Assembly: GCA_938045085.1 (NCBI GenBank)
Contig: CALINZ010000241.1
Coordinates: forward strand, 1 to 5,936
Source of the DNA: an uncultured Collinsella sp.
GTDB lineage: Bacteria; Actinomycetota; Coriobacteriia; Coriobacteriales; Coriobacteriaceae
DNA length: 5,936 bases
Reading direction: 5' to 3'
Both the position numbers and the translations under genes were made by a program. The first letter of the stretch is position 1. The number at the start of each line of letters is the position of its first letter. This document shows, one piece after another, positions 1 to 5,286 of the stretch. The notes under the pieces were generated by a model. The model was not told the origin of the DNA, did not search any database, and saw only the letters and a program-made list of their open reading frames with translations.

Positions 1-5
1 GAGGA

Positions 6-30
6 GGGCATAGGCCTTTTGGCCATGCCC
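6..30. other. Hairpin-forming inverted repeat downstream of lacC
   Basis: GGGCAT at 6-11 and GGCC at 13-16 pair with GGCC at 21-24 and ATGCCC at 25-30 around a TTTT loop, with one bulged A at 12. This gives a 10-bp stem. Neither strand has a U-run after it, so a rho-independent terminator is not supported. It may be a transcript-end or folding element beyond the lac operon, or the edge of a feature outside the window. Confidence 0.5.
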
Positions 31-80
31 GACGATTGAACGTCAGATTGCCGCTTAGGGGCGTTTGCAGCGTCGCGCCG

Positions 81-106
81 TTACGCGGTTTGATAAAACC
101 GCGTAA
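81..106 (-). terminator. Perfect 11-bp hairpin just after lacC, possible operon end
   Basis: TTACGCGGTTT at 81-91 is exactly complementary to AAACCGCGTAA at 96-106, with a 4-base loop. It begins 2 bases after the lacC stop codon in the direction of transcription. The stem is strong, but the bases that follow on the minus strand are GC-rich with no U-tract. It could therefore be an atypical terminator, or a 3' hairpin that protects the mRNA from exonucleases. The placement supports an operon end here; the terminator mechanism is inference. Confidence 0.45.
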
Positions 107-108
107 CC

Positions 109-1044
109 CTACAGTTCAGTCACGACAACGCTGTTGTAGACCTCGTCCCAGCGGTCCATGACCAGGTGGCCGGTCTTGGGATCCATGGCGTTGAGCTTGC
201 CGCAGGTATTGGCGGTCTTGAGCACCGTGACGTCGTCGGCACCAGCAGCAATGGCATGTGCAAAGCCGGCGATGGTCGAGTCGCCGGAACCCGTCGCGTT
301 CACAGCCGCAATCGCGGGCGTCTTGGCGCGGAACGCGCGGCCCTCATGGAAGCCCACCGAACCGGCAGCGCCCATCGAAACGACAACCCAGGGGATACCG
401 GCAAAACGGTCATCGGCGGCAAGCGCCTCGCGCAGAGCATCGACATCATCGGTCGTAAAGGACGTACCCAGCAGGCCGTTAATCTCGGTCAGGTTGGGCT
501 TTACGAGCTCAGGCATAGCGTCGGACTCCAGCGCGGCCTCCAGCGATGCACCCGAGGTATCGAGCAGCACCTTGGCGCCCGCCTCCTCGGCGATCTTGAC
601 GAGTTCGGCATAGTAGCCGGCATCGACGCCACGCGGCAGCGAGCCCGAAAGCGTCACAACGTCCGCCTTCGCTGCAAGCTCGGCAAACTTGGCCGTAAAG
701 GCCTCGAGCTCGGCCGGGGCGATCTGCGGGCCGCTCTCCAGCAGCTCGGTCTGATTGCCCTCGTGCAGAATATTCAAGCAAATGCGCGTCTCACCGGCGA
801 TGGGCACAAAGTCGTTCTTGACGCCGTCGGCATCCATGAGCTCGGCCATATAGGCACCCATGTGACCGCCGAGCAGACCGGTCGCGAGCACATCGTCGCC
901 CAACTGCAGCAGCACACGGCTCACGTTGAGGCCCTTGCCGCCAGCGGTCTTTTCGGGCGTCACACGGTTAACATCGTCGATGATCAGCTTATCGAGCTGA
1001 TAGCGCGTATCAATCGACGGGTTCATGGTAACGGTCAGAATCAT
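109..1044 (-). CDS. lacC: Tagatose-6-phosphate kinase (PfkB family)
   Basis: Cytoplasmic sugar kinase of 311 residues that would use ATP to convert tagatose-6-phosphate to tagatose-1,6-bisphosphate, the third step of the tagatose-6-phosphate pathway. The sequence shows an N-terminal NPSID substrate-binding stretch (residues 8-12), the first PfkB signature TAGGKGLN (33-40), SGSLPRG (133-139), KPNLTEI (182-188) and the C-terminal signature NATGSGD (249-255), whose Asp255 is the expected catalytic base. The length matches LacC proteins (about 310 residues). The frame is open 15 codons further upstream, but the ATG at 1044 is preferred because AGGAG lies 6 bases before it and MILTVTMNPS is the family's normal N-terminus. 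It is the last gene of the lac run, 56 bases after lacX. 1-phosphofructokinase (FruK) has the same fold and motifs, so the assignment to tagatose-6-phosphate rests mainly on the adjacent lacAB. Confidence 0.9.
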   Translation of the reverse strand: MILTVTMNPSIDTRYQLDKLIIDDVNRVTPEKTAGGKGLNVSRVLLQLGDDVLATGLLGGHMGAYMAELMDADGVKNDFVPIAGETRICLNILHEGNQTELLESGPQIAPAELEAFTAKFAELAAKADVVTLSGSLPRGVDAGYYAELVKIAEEAGAKVLLDTSGASLEAALESDAMPELVKPNLTEINGLLGTSFTTDDVDALREALAADDRFAGIPWVVVSMGAAGSVGFHEGRAFRAKTPAIAAVNATGSGDSTIAGFAHAIAAGADDVTVLKTANTCGKLNAMDPKTGHLVMDRWDEVYNSVVVTEL

Positions 1045-1050
1045 ATTGAA

Positions 1051-1055
1051 CTCCT
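1051..1055 (-). promoter_or_regulatory. Ribosome binding site fixing the lacC start
   Basis: AGGAG on the minus strand sits 6 bases upstream of the ATG at 1044. The longer open frame would start inside the lacX-lacC gap at 1089 with no comparable site, so this decides the start. Confidence 0.75.
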
Positions 1056-1100
1056 GTTTCCGGGGCACGACACGCGCAGCCCCAAACATACGATAGCTCG

Positions 1101-1982
1101 TTAAAGGATCTCGATCTCAAAGCCGCGGGTGACGGTCTCCCCCGGCTTGGCCACCAGGCAGCCGCGCTTGTGCTCCAGAATATCGTCCTCGTCGGAGCAG
1201 GTGGACAGGCCGCCCCACGGTTCCACGGCCACAAAGTCGCCCTCGGGCTTGCTCCACACAATCAGGTACGGCATATCGGGGAACGTCAGGCGCACGCCCT
1301 TGTCCTCGGTCTTCTTGGTCAGCGTAACCACGCGGCTCTCGAACACGTCAAAGATGGTCTCCGCGAAGTCGAAGAGCTCGTGGGTCAGCGGCAGGTTCTG
1401 GTCGATCATGGGGTTCTTGCTGCGATGCTCAACATCAATCAGACCCGTCGAAGGAACGGCAGTACAGAGCTCGGCGGCCTCACGCTGTTCAAAACGGAGC
1501 TCGTAGTCGTCATAGGACTCGCCCTCGTCGAGCGGACACTTAAAGCCGGGGTGACCGCCCACAAAGAACGGCATGTCCTCGGTGCCCTCATTGGTCACCT
1601 CGTACGACACGGCCACCTTTTCCGAATCAATCGTGTAACGAGCAACGATCTTAAACGGATACGGGTACTGCTCGAGCAACTCGGCATGGTCGGTAGAGCT
1701 TAGGCTCAGCGCAACCATGTTGTCGCTCTGTTCCTCGAGCTTCCACTCCTGTTTGCGCGCAAAGCCGTGGCGGGCGAGCTTTACCTCGCGGCCGCCCATG
1801 GTCATTGCGTGACCATCTCGAAGGCCGCCGCAGATCGGGAAACAAATGGGTGCCTGGCCCGACCACACCGCCGGGTCGCCCTGCCACAGGTACTCACGGC
1901 CGTTGGCCGCAATAGAAGTGAACGATCCGCCAGCCGTGCTCAGTGCCACGCGGATAGAACCGTTATCAAGAACAAACTCCAT
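1101..1982 (-). CDS. lacX: Aldose 1-epimerase family protein, LacX-like
   Basis: A 293-residue beta-sandwich protein of the galactose mutarotase-like superfamily, probably cytoplasmic as no signal peptide is seen. Visible motifs are YLWQGDP (31-37), FPICGGLRDG (48-57), HGFARKQEW (72-80), GGHPGFKCPL (142-151) and VAVEPWGG (251-258). His72, His144 and Glu254 match the two histidines and the catalytic glutamate used for ring opening in aldose epimerases. The FPICGGL and HGFAR spacing resembles LacX from lactococcal lac operons (also about 300 residues), whose exact substrate is not settled. The start at 1982 is chosen over an upstream ATG at 2015 because a purine-rich GGGAAGG-like site precedes it and MEFVLDNGSI is a typical family N-terminus. 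It lies 119 bases after lacB and 56 before lacC, so it is probably cotranscribed with them. Interconversion of sugar or sugar-phosphate anomers for LacAB is inference. Confidence 0.85.
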   Translation of the reverse strand: MEFVLDNGSIRVALSTAGGSFTSIAANGREYLWQGDPAVWSGQAPICFPICGGLRDGHAMTMGGREVKLARHGFARKQEWKLEEQSDNMVALSLSSTDHAELLEQYPYPFKIVARYTIDSEKVAVSYEVTNEGTEDMPFFVGGHPGFKCPLDEGESYDDYELRFEQREAAELCTAVPSTGLIDVEHRSKNPMIDQNLPLTHELFDFAETIFDVFESRVVTLTKKTEDKGVRLTFPDMPYLIVWSKPEGDFVAVEPWGGLSTCSDEDDILEHKRGCLVAKPGETVTRGFEIEIL

Positions 1983-1987
1983 AGGAG

Positions 1988-1998
1988 CCTTCCCTTTC
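1988..1998 (-). promoter_or_regulatory. Probable ribosome binding site of lacX
   Basis: The minus strand reads GAAAGGGAAGG ending 5 bases before the ATG at 1982. It is less canonical than the other sites in the window, but it supports starting lacX here rather than 11 codons upstream. Confidence 0.5.
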
Positions 1999-2101
1999 TT
2001 ACGACAGCCCGCCAAGTCAGTGGGGCTGATAGCAAACCGGCCCGCGCCCCATCACAGAAACGCGAGCCGTCAACGGACTAGTTAATTACGCCGGATACCC
2101 G

Positions 2102-2626
2102 CTAATCGTGGTATTCGCCGCGGTCCCACTTCTCGAGGAACTCGTCAAAGAAGTGCGGGTCAGCCTGAGCCTCGGCATCGGCCTTATTGCAGGCATCGAT
2201 CTTGGCGATCAGGGCATCGTGCTCGGGGGTCTTCTCGTAGGGCTCCTCCAGGAAGGCAAGCATGATATCGGCCATCAGGAACTCGCCGGTGATCTTGCCG
2301 CCAAAGCCCACGATGTTGGCGTTGAGCTCGCGACGGGCATACAGGGCAGAGGTCATGTCGCGAACCAGGGCGCAGCGGGCGCCGGGAACCTTGTTGACGG
2401 CGTTGGTGATGCCAATGCCGGTGCCGCACAGGGCCACGCCAAAGTCGGCCTTGCCGCTGGCAACAGCCTCGCCCACGGCCTTACCGTAGATGGGATAGTG
2501 CGTACGGGTGTGGCTGTAGGTGCCGCAGTCGAGCACCTTGTAGCCAGCCTGCTCCAGGCGGTCGGCCAGATAGATCTTCTCGTCCGTAACGATATGGTCG
2601 CAACCGATTGCGATGGTCTTCTTCAT
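2102..2626 (-). CDS. lacB: Galactose-6-phosphate isomerase, LacB subunit
   Basis: Catalytic partner of LacA in the heteromeric isomerase that converts galactose-6-phosphate to tagatose-6-phosphate. The protein has 174 residues, close to known LacB (about 171), and belongs to the RpiB/LacA/LacB family. The N-terminus IAIGCDH (5-11) is the sugar-phosphate-binding strand-loop. The ALCGTGIG loop (65-72) carries Cys67, which aligns with the catalytic cysteine of RpiB and is absent from LacA. CALVRD (86-91) and NIVGFGG (105-111) are also typical. The C-terminal extension after about residue 150, with HFFDEFLEKWDRGEYHD, is a LacB hallmark that separates it from plain RpiB. AAAGGA lies 7 bases before the ATG. 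It follows lacA by 63 bases, which fits translation as a pair. Confidence 0.95.
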   Translation of the reverse strand: MKKTIAIGCDHIVTDEKIYLADRLEQAGYKVLDCGTYSHTRTHYPIYGKAVGEAVASGKADFGVALCGTGIGITNAVNKVPGARCALVRDMTSALYARRELNANIVGFGGKITGEFLMADIMLAFLEEPYEKTPEHDALIAKIDACNKADAEAQADPHFFDEFLEKWDRGEYHD

Positions 2627-2689
2627 CAGAACGTCCTTTCGTCTGAATTCACAAGTTGAGGTAGAAGTTCGAGTTCTCGGTGGCTCTCG

Positions 2690-3118
2690 TTAGGCCATCT
2701 TGTTGAGCATGTCGACACGGATCTGGTGACGGCCGCCGGCGTACTGGGCGCGCAGGAACTCGCGGGCGATCTTCTTGGCAACCTCGGTGCCCACAACGCC
2801 CGGGCCCATGGTGACCATGCGCGAGCCGTTGTGCTCGCGGGTCATGTAGGCGGAACGCTCGTCGGAAATGTTGGCGACGACCATGCCCTTGATCTTGACG
2901 GCGGCCATATAGGAGCCGACGCCGTACTTATCGAATGCGAAGCCCTGGGAATCCTTGTGCTCCAGCAGGTCCTTGGCAACGGCGGTCGCGGAATCGACAA
3001 AGTCCGCGGCAGGGGTCTCGGAATAGTCGACGACCTCGTGACCGTCGGCGATGAGCATCTCCTTGATGGACTCCTTCATCGACATACCGTCGGCATCGGA
3101 AGCGATTACAACCCTCAT
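2690..3118 (-). CDS. lacA: Galactose-6-phosphate isomerase, LacA subunit
   Basis: First gene of the operon, 142 residues, the same length as staphylococcal and streptococcal LacA. It forms the shared active site with LacB for the aldose-ketose isomerisation of galactose-6-phosphate. IASDADG (5-11) is the phosphosugar-binding start. The loop FDKYGVGSYM (62-71) aligns with the LacB Cys loop but has Asp63 in place of the cysteine, the expected division of labour between subunits. EHNGSR (95-100) supplies His96 and Asn97, and the C-terminal GGRHQIR holds Arg130 and Arg134; these are positions I recall as substrate and phosphate contacts in LacA. A perfect AAGGAGG lies 5 bases before the ATG (3124-3130), the strongest ribosome site in the window. 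The region upstream holds the operator cluster described separately. Confidence 0.95.
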   Translation of the reverse strand: MRVVIASDADGMSMKESIKEMLIADGHEVVDYSETPAADFVDSATAVAKDLLEHKDSQGFAFDKYGVGSYMAAVKIKGMVVANISDERSAYMTREHNGSRMVTMGPGVVGTEVAKKIAREFLRAQYAGGRHQIRVDMLNKMA

Positions 3119-3203
3119 GACATCCTCCTTGAGAGATACGCAGGTGCGTAGTTTCTGTTTGGAAGTGTTGAATCGCGTTCAGGTCCGGGCATCTGAATGT
3201 GCG

Positions 3204-3241
3204 GTTCTTCACTGTTCGTGTTTATTTGAACACATTCGAAC
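3204..3241. promoter_or_regulatory. Dyad operator with two plus two GTTC/GAAC half-sites upstream of lacA
   Basis: GTTC starts at 3204 and 3214, and GAAC at 3228 and 3238. The arrangement GTTC-N6-GTTC-N10-GAAC-N6-GAAC has one exact centre of symmetry at 3222.5. Each direct pair is spaced 10 bp, one helical turn. It overlaps the predicted -10 element of lacA, so repression by a bound regulator is the simplest reading. GTTC/GAAC cores are known from DeoR-family operators such as that of GlpR. The protein that binds here is not identified. Confidence 0.6.
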
Positions 3242-3252
3242 ATCAACTGCAA
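3224..3252 (-). promoter_or_regulatory. Candidate promoter of the lacABXC operon
   Basis: On the minus strand, TTGCAG (3252-3247) is followed after 17 bases by TCAAAT (3229-3224). The match to TTGACA/TATAAT is 3 of 6 and 4 of 6. The spacing is ideal and the location is sensible, roughly 100 bases upstream of lacA inside an AT-rich patch of an otherwise GC-rich window. The weak hexamers make the exact site uncertain. Confidence 0.4.
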
Positions 3253-3261
3253 GAATTATTT

Positions 3262-3300
3262 GTTTATCTTTGTTCTTTTTTGAACAAATACCGTTCACGG
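3262..3300. promoter_or_regulatory. Upstream operator cluster of the lac operon
   Basis: Contains the perfect inverted repeat TTTGTTC (3269-3275) and GAACAAA (3282-3288) around six T, plus ACCGTTCACGG at 3290-3300. Read on the minus strand, GAAC begins at 3296 and 3275 and a related AAAC at 3265, at steps of 21 and 10 bp. The same core and spacing recur upstream of the EIIA gene. It lies just upstream of the predicted -35 element, which suits a regulator that loops to the nearer dyad, or an activator site. Confidence 0.6.
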
Positions 3301-3358
3301 ATGATTGCCGACCGTCTGGACCCGGCGCGGACGTAGCGACCGCGTATTCAACAAACAA

Positions 3359-3391
3359 AAGGGCGGCCGAGAACGTGTCTCGGCCGCCCTT
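3359..3391 (-). terminator. Rho-independent terminator after the membrane protein gene
   Basis: A perfect 14-bp inverted repeat, AAGGGCGGCCGAGA at 3359-3372 and its complement at 3378-3391, closes a 5-base loop. On the minus strand it is followed by TTTTGTTTGTTG. It starts 34 bases after the stop codon of the gene at 3426-4448 and separates that unit from the lac operon. Confidence 0.9.
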
Positions 3392-3425
3392 CTTACAGTT
3401 GATCTTCCAAAGAACGCTTTGCCGC

Positions 3426-4448
3426 CTACTCAGACTGCCTGCCCTTCTTGGCGTGCTTGGACGGAGCACTCAGAAAGCGGCCCGTCAAATAGTTCGCCGG
3501 GCCGGAAATATCAATCCCCAGCAGGGTGTGGCCCAGCCACAGAAACGCCGCGAGCACCAGCAGCGGGATAACGCACGAGGTCACGATCATCACAATGACG
3601 CCTTCGATGAGGTCGGTCACCTGCTGCACGATCTCATCGGTCATCTGCTTGGCGCTGCTGGTCACCGACGTGACCAGGTTCGAGGCCCCATCAGTCAACT
3701 GCTCAAGCACGTTTTTGGACTCCGTGGCCTCGGATTTTTTCTTGTTCGATTTTGAGCTGGTCTCGGCTGACTTGTCCGTGGTGTCGGCCGCGTCCGCAGC
3801 CTTTTGTTCAGCTTGCTCAATACTTACGCGATACGTTTCATCGACCTTCTGCGACACCCATACGCTCGCAGGCACAAGCGCCATACCGATCACGGCAACC
3901 ACCAGCACGCGCGTCGCCACACGGCGCAGGACAGTGCTCGTGCTCCAGCGCCCGTGAATGCCGAGCGACACCGCAAAGAGCACCAACGCAAACGGGATTA
4001 AGATGCCCAGGCCAACCGACCACAAAATCGTGAGCAAATATTTCTCTAGGTATAGCACGGCAAGCACGATACCAAGGTTGCCCGAAAGCTGTGCGAGCTG
4101 CTCGGCAACCGGCGTTCCCGTATCACCCGGCAGCGCGGTAATACCCGCAGACAGAGCAACGCATGAAGCCGTGAGCGCCAAAACGTTGCCCTTCTTTTGG
4201 TCGATGACCTCGATGGTAGAGTCCCAAGTTTTGGTATCGGCGAAATGCGGACGAGCTACAAAGCCCGACAGCAGTGCCAGGACCACGAGCGCAACGATAA
4301 AGCCAATCTGCAGCTTTTTGTTTGTGCACACGACATCGGACAGACTGGGCTGCAGCTCGGTTACCGTCGTGTGCTCGGCTATCTGGACAGGACGCCCATG
4401 AGCCATCTCGTGCGCGTCTCTTTTTTGTATTGACCCGTTATCCGGCAT
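3426..4448 (-). CDS. Uncharacterised multi-pass membrane protein
   Basis: A 340-residue protein I do not recognise by function. Hydrophobic segments are visible at about residues 47-65, 88-106, 125-164 (probably two passes), 180-198 and 283-311, suggesting about six membrane spans with a hydrophilic N-terminus of about 45 residues. Between the last two spans lies a polar, lysine-, serine- and glutamate-rich stretch (about 205-250) with coiled-coil character, then an amphipathic stretch to 280. The block KTWDSTIEVID (73-83) and ALPGDTGTPVAEQL (105-118) followed by LYLEKYLLT (132-140) resembles a family of conserved hypothetical membrane proteins in gut Firmicutes and Actinobacteria, from memory only. 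AGGAGGT sits 6 bases before the ATG. It has its own terminator, so it appears monocistronic and may be unrelated to the lac genes on either side. Confidence 0.85.
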   Translation of the reverse strand: MPDNGSIQKRDAHEMAHGRPVQIAEHTTVTELQPSLSDVVCTNKKLQIGFIVALVVLALLSGFVARPHFADTKTWDSTIEVIDQKKGNVLALTASCVALSAGITALPGDTGTPVAEQLAQLSGNLGIVLAVLYLEKYLLTILWSVGLGILIPFALVLFAVSLGIHGRWSTSTVLRRVATRVLVVAVIGMALVPASVWVSQKVDETYRVSIEQAEQKAADAADTTDKSAETSSKSNKKKSEATESKNVLEQLTDGASNLVTSVTSSAKQMTDEIVQQVTDLIEGVIVMIVTSCVIPLLVLAAFLWLGHTLLGIDISGPANYLTGRFLSAPSKHAKKGRQSE

Positions 4449-4486
4449 TTGGATACCTCCTCAGTCCGGCGTTTAATGCGAAAGGA

Positions 4487-4492
4487 AGTATA
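4487..4492 (-). promoter_or_regulatory. Candidate -10 element for the membrane protein gene
   Basis: TATACT on the minus strand matches the -10 consensus at five of six positions and lies 38 bases upstream of the ATG at 4448. No convincing -35 is seen at 16-18 bases; CCGTTC lies at 17. Two GAACGG words on the plus strand (4510 and 4522) cover that -35 position and could be weak versions of the operator core seen elsewhere, but their 12-bp spacing differs. Confidence 0.35.
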
Positions 4493-4535
4493 CCCACCGA
4501 GCAAAAATCGAACGGGAGGACGAACGGAGCGCACC

Positions 4536-4582
4536 AAGACTGCCCCCCAACGACTAGTCGTTTAAGAACGTCCCCAATGACT
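4536..4582. repeat. Imperfect direct repeats with a central 14-bp palindrome
   Basis: AAGACTGCCCCCCAACGACT at 4536-4555 recurs in degenerate form at 4564-4582 (AAGAACGTCCCCAATGACT). AACGACTAGTCGTT at 4549-4562 is a perfect palindrome. The block is intergenic and adjoins the longer inverted repeat at 4594-4660, so both may belong to one dispersed repeat. Confidence 0.5.
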
Positions 4583-4593
4583 GTCTCGGGATG

Positions 4594-4660
4594 AGTTGCG
4601 GTGGAATAGGGATTGTTTTGCGCCCGCCGGCCCCTATTCAGTCCCCATTTCACCGCAACT
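4594..4660. repeat. Long imperfect inverted repeat, REP- or MITE-like
   Basis: The arms at 4594-4615 and 4639-4660 are 22 bases each and pair except at three positions. Both begin at their outer ends with AGTTGCGGTG. The loop is 23 bases. If transcribed from the plus strand, two of the three differences become G-U pairs, leaving one mismatch. There is no coding potential beyond chance frames. The shape fits a palindromic interspersed repeat, but copy number cannot be judged from one window. Confidence 0.6.
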
Positions 4661-4673
4661 TGGAGGAGGACAG

Positions 4674-4706
4674 AAAAAGCCCTGTCGCGGGTGCGGCAGG
4701 GCTTTT
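4674..4706 (-). terminator. Rho-independent terminator of the EIIA gene
   Basis: AAAAGCCCTG at 4675-4684 pairs with CAGGGCTTTT at 4697-4706, and CGC/GCG extends the stem inward with a 4-base apical loop. On the minus strand the stem runs directly into a U-tract (TTTTTCTG). It begins 27 bases after the stop codon of the EIIA gene. The A/T flanks on both sides would allow function in either direction. Confidence 0.9.
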
Positions 4707-4733
4707 GGAAGGGAACTTGGTTGTGAGGGCTCG

Positions 4734-5072
4734 TTAGGCGAGCTTGGCCTCGAGCTCAGCGATGCGCTTGTAGGCATCGATGGTAAAGCGGGCCTGCTTC
4801 TCCAGGATCATAGTGGTCATGAGAGTGTCCTGAGCGTGAGCCATGATGAAGGTCATCTCCATCTCGCCACCGCCGGCCTCCTGCGAAAGCAGCTTGGTCT
4901 GCGTGTCGTGGGCGCCGATAAGTGCATCGCTGGCATCCTTGTGCAGCTGTTCGGCCTTCTCAAAGTCACCCTCGCGAGCAGCATCGAGCGCTGCAAGCAG
5001 ATCGGTCTGGGCGTCACCTGCGTATGCGACAATCTCGAATCCAACCATCGAGATTTCTTCTTTGGTTGCCAT
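4734..5072 (-). CDS. lacF: PTS lactose/cellobiose-type EIIA component
   Basis: Cytoplasmic phosphocarrier of 112 residues that accepts phosphate from HPr and hands it to a cognate EIIB. The all-helical, trimer-forming fold of this PTS class is indicated by the N-terminal EEISMVGFEIVAYAGDA stretch and by MAHAQD (77-82). His79 is the expected phosphorylated residue, and Asp82 matches the buried metal-binding aspartate of the trimer, one position later than His78 and Asp81 in lactococcal LacF. The C-terminal helix (AYKRIAELEAKLA) is typical. AAAGGA lies 7 bases before the ATG. Neighbouring galactose-6-phosphate genes favour a lactose/galactose role, but cellobiose and chitobiose EIIA proteins (CelC/ChbA) share all these motifs. 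It sits alone between a regulatory gap and a terminator, with no EIIB or EIIC in the window. Confidence 0.88.
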   Translation of the reverse strand: MATKEEISMVGFEIVAYAGDAQTDLLAALDAAREGDFEKAEQLHKDASDALIGAHDTQTKLLSQEAGGGEMEMTFIMAHAQDTLMTTMILEKQARFTIDAYKRIAELEAKLA

Positions 5073-5198
5073 ATTGCGTTCCTTTCACATATGAACCAAT
5101 GGAGAGCATCGCGTCCGGGCATACGCGCTGCGTTGTGTATGACAGAAACAATAACATTCAAACAAAAAAGAACAGCGCAAAACGTATTTTTGAGCTAT

Positions 5199-5254
5199 GA
5201 ACGGTCACTATTCGCCCGTGAACGGTTTTTAAACCAATCTGAACAATATCGAAC
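5199..5254. promoter_or_regulatory. Phased GAAC-box operator upstream of the EIIA gene
   Basis: GAAC begins at 5199, 5220, 5241 and 5251 on the plus strand, at steps of 21, 21 and 10 bp, so all boxes face one side of the helix. CCGTGAACGGT at 5216-5226 is identical to the minus-strand word at 3300-3290 upstream of lacA. A further GAAC at 5170 is out of phase. The 214-bp gap is AT-rich here and holds no gene. I could not fix a promoter; the best guess is TTGAAT (5161-5156) with a weak -10 near 5139-5134. The shared core suggests one regulator controls both units. Confidence 0.6.
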
Positions 5255-5286
5255 ACAATTAGCGGCAACCCAAACAGACCCGCGCC

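Noticed and set aside
166..1104. Long plus-strand open frame antisense to lacC
   Set aside because: Its predicted protein has no recognisable motif, and it mirrors the codon bias of the lacC frame, which carries clear PfkB signatures. This is a common artefact in GC-rich genomes.
2108..2659. Plus-strand open frame antisense to lacB, glycine/valine-rich
   Set aside because: It is entirely explained as the antisense frame of lacB; the composition is low-complexity and there is no family match.
2726..3151. Plus-strand open frame antisense to lacA
   Set aside because: Antisense shadow of a well-supported gene, with no motif of its own.
3169..3181. TGAATCGCGTTCA in the lacA leader as a CcpA/LacI-type operator
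   Set aside because: The half-sites TGAA/TTCA are symmetric, but the 13-bp spacing does not match the 14-bp cre consensus and no second copy of it precedes the EIIA gene.
4438..4653. 71-codon minus-strand open frame in the gap before the membrane protein gene
   Set aside because: It starts inside the inverted repeat, overlaps the start of the membrane protein gene, has no good ribosome site and shows no protein-like features.
5178..5192. CAAAA-CGTAT-TTTTG as an operator for the LacI-family regulator
   Set aside because: The arms pair, but the centre is asymmetric and the AT runs are expected in this AT-rich gap. No matching site lies before lacA.
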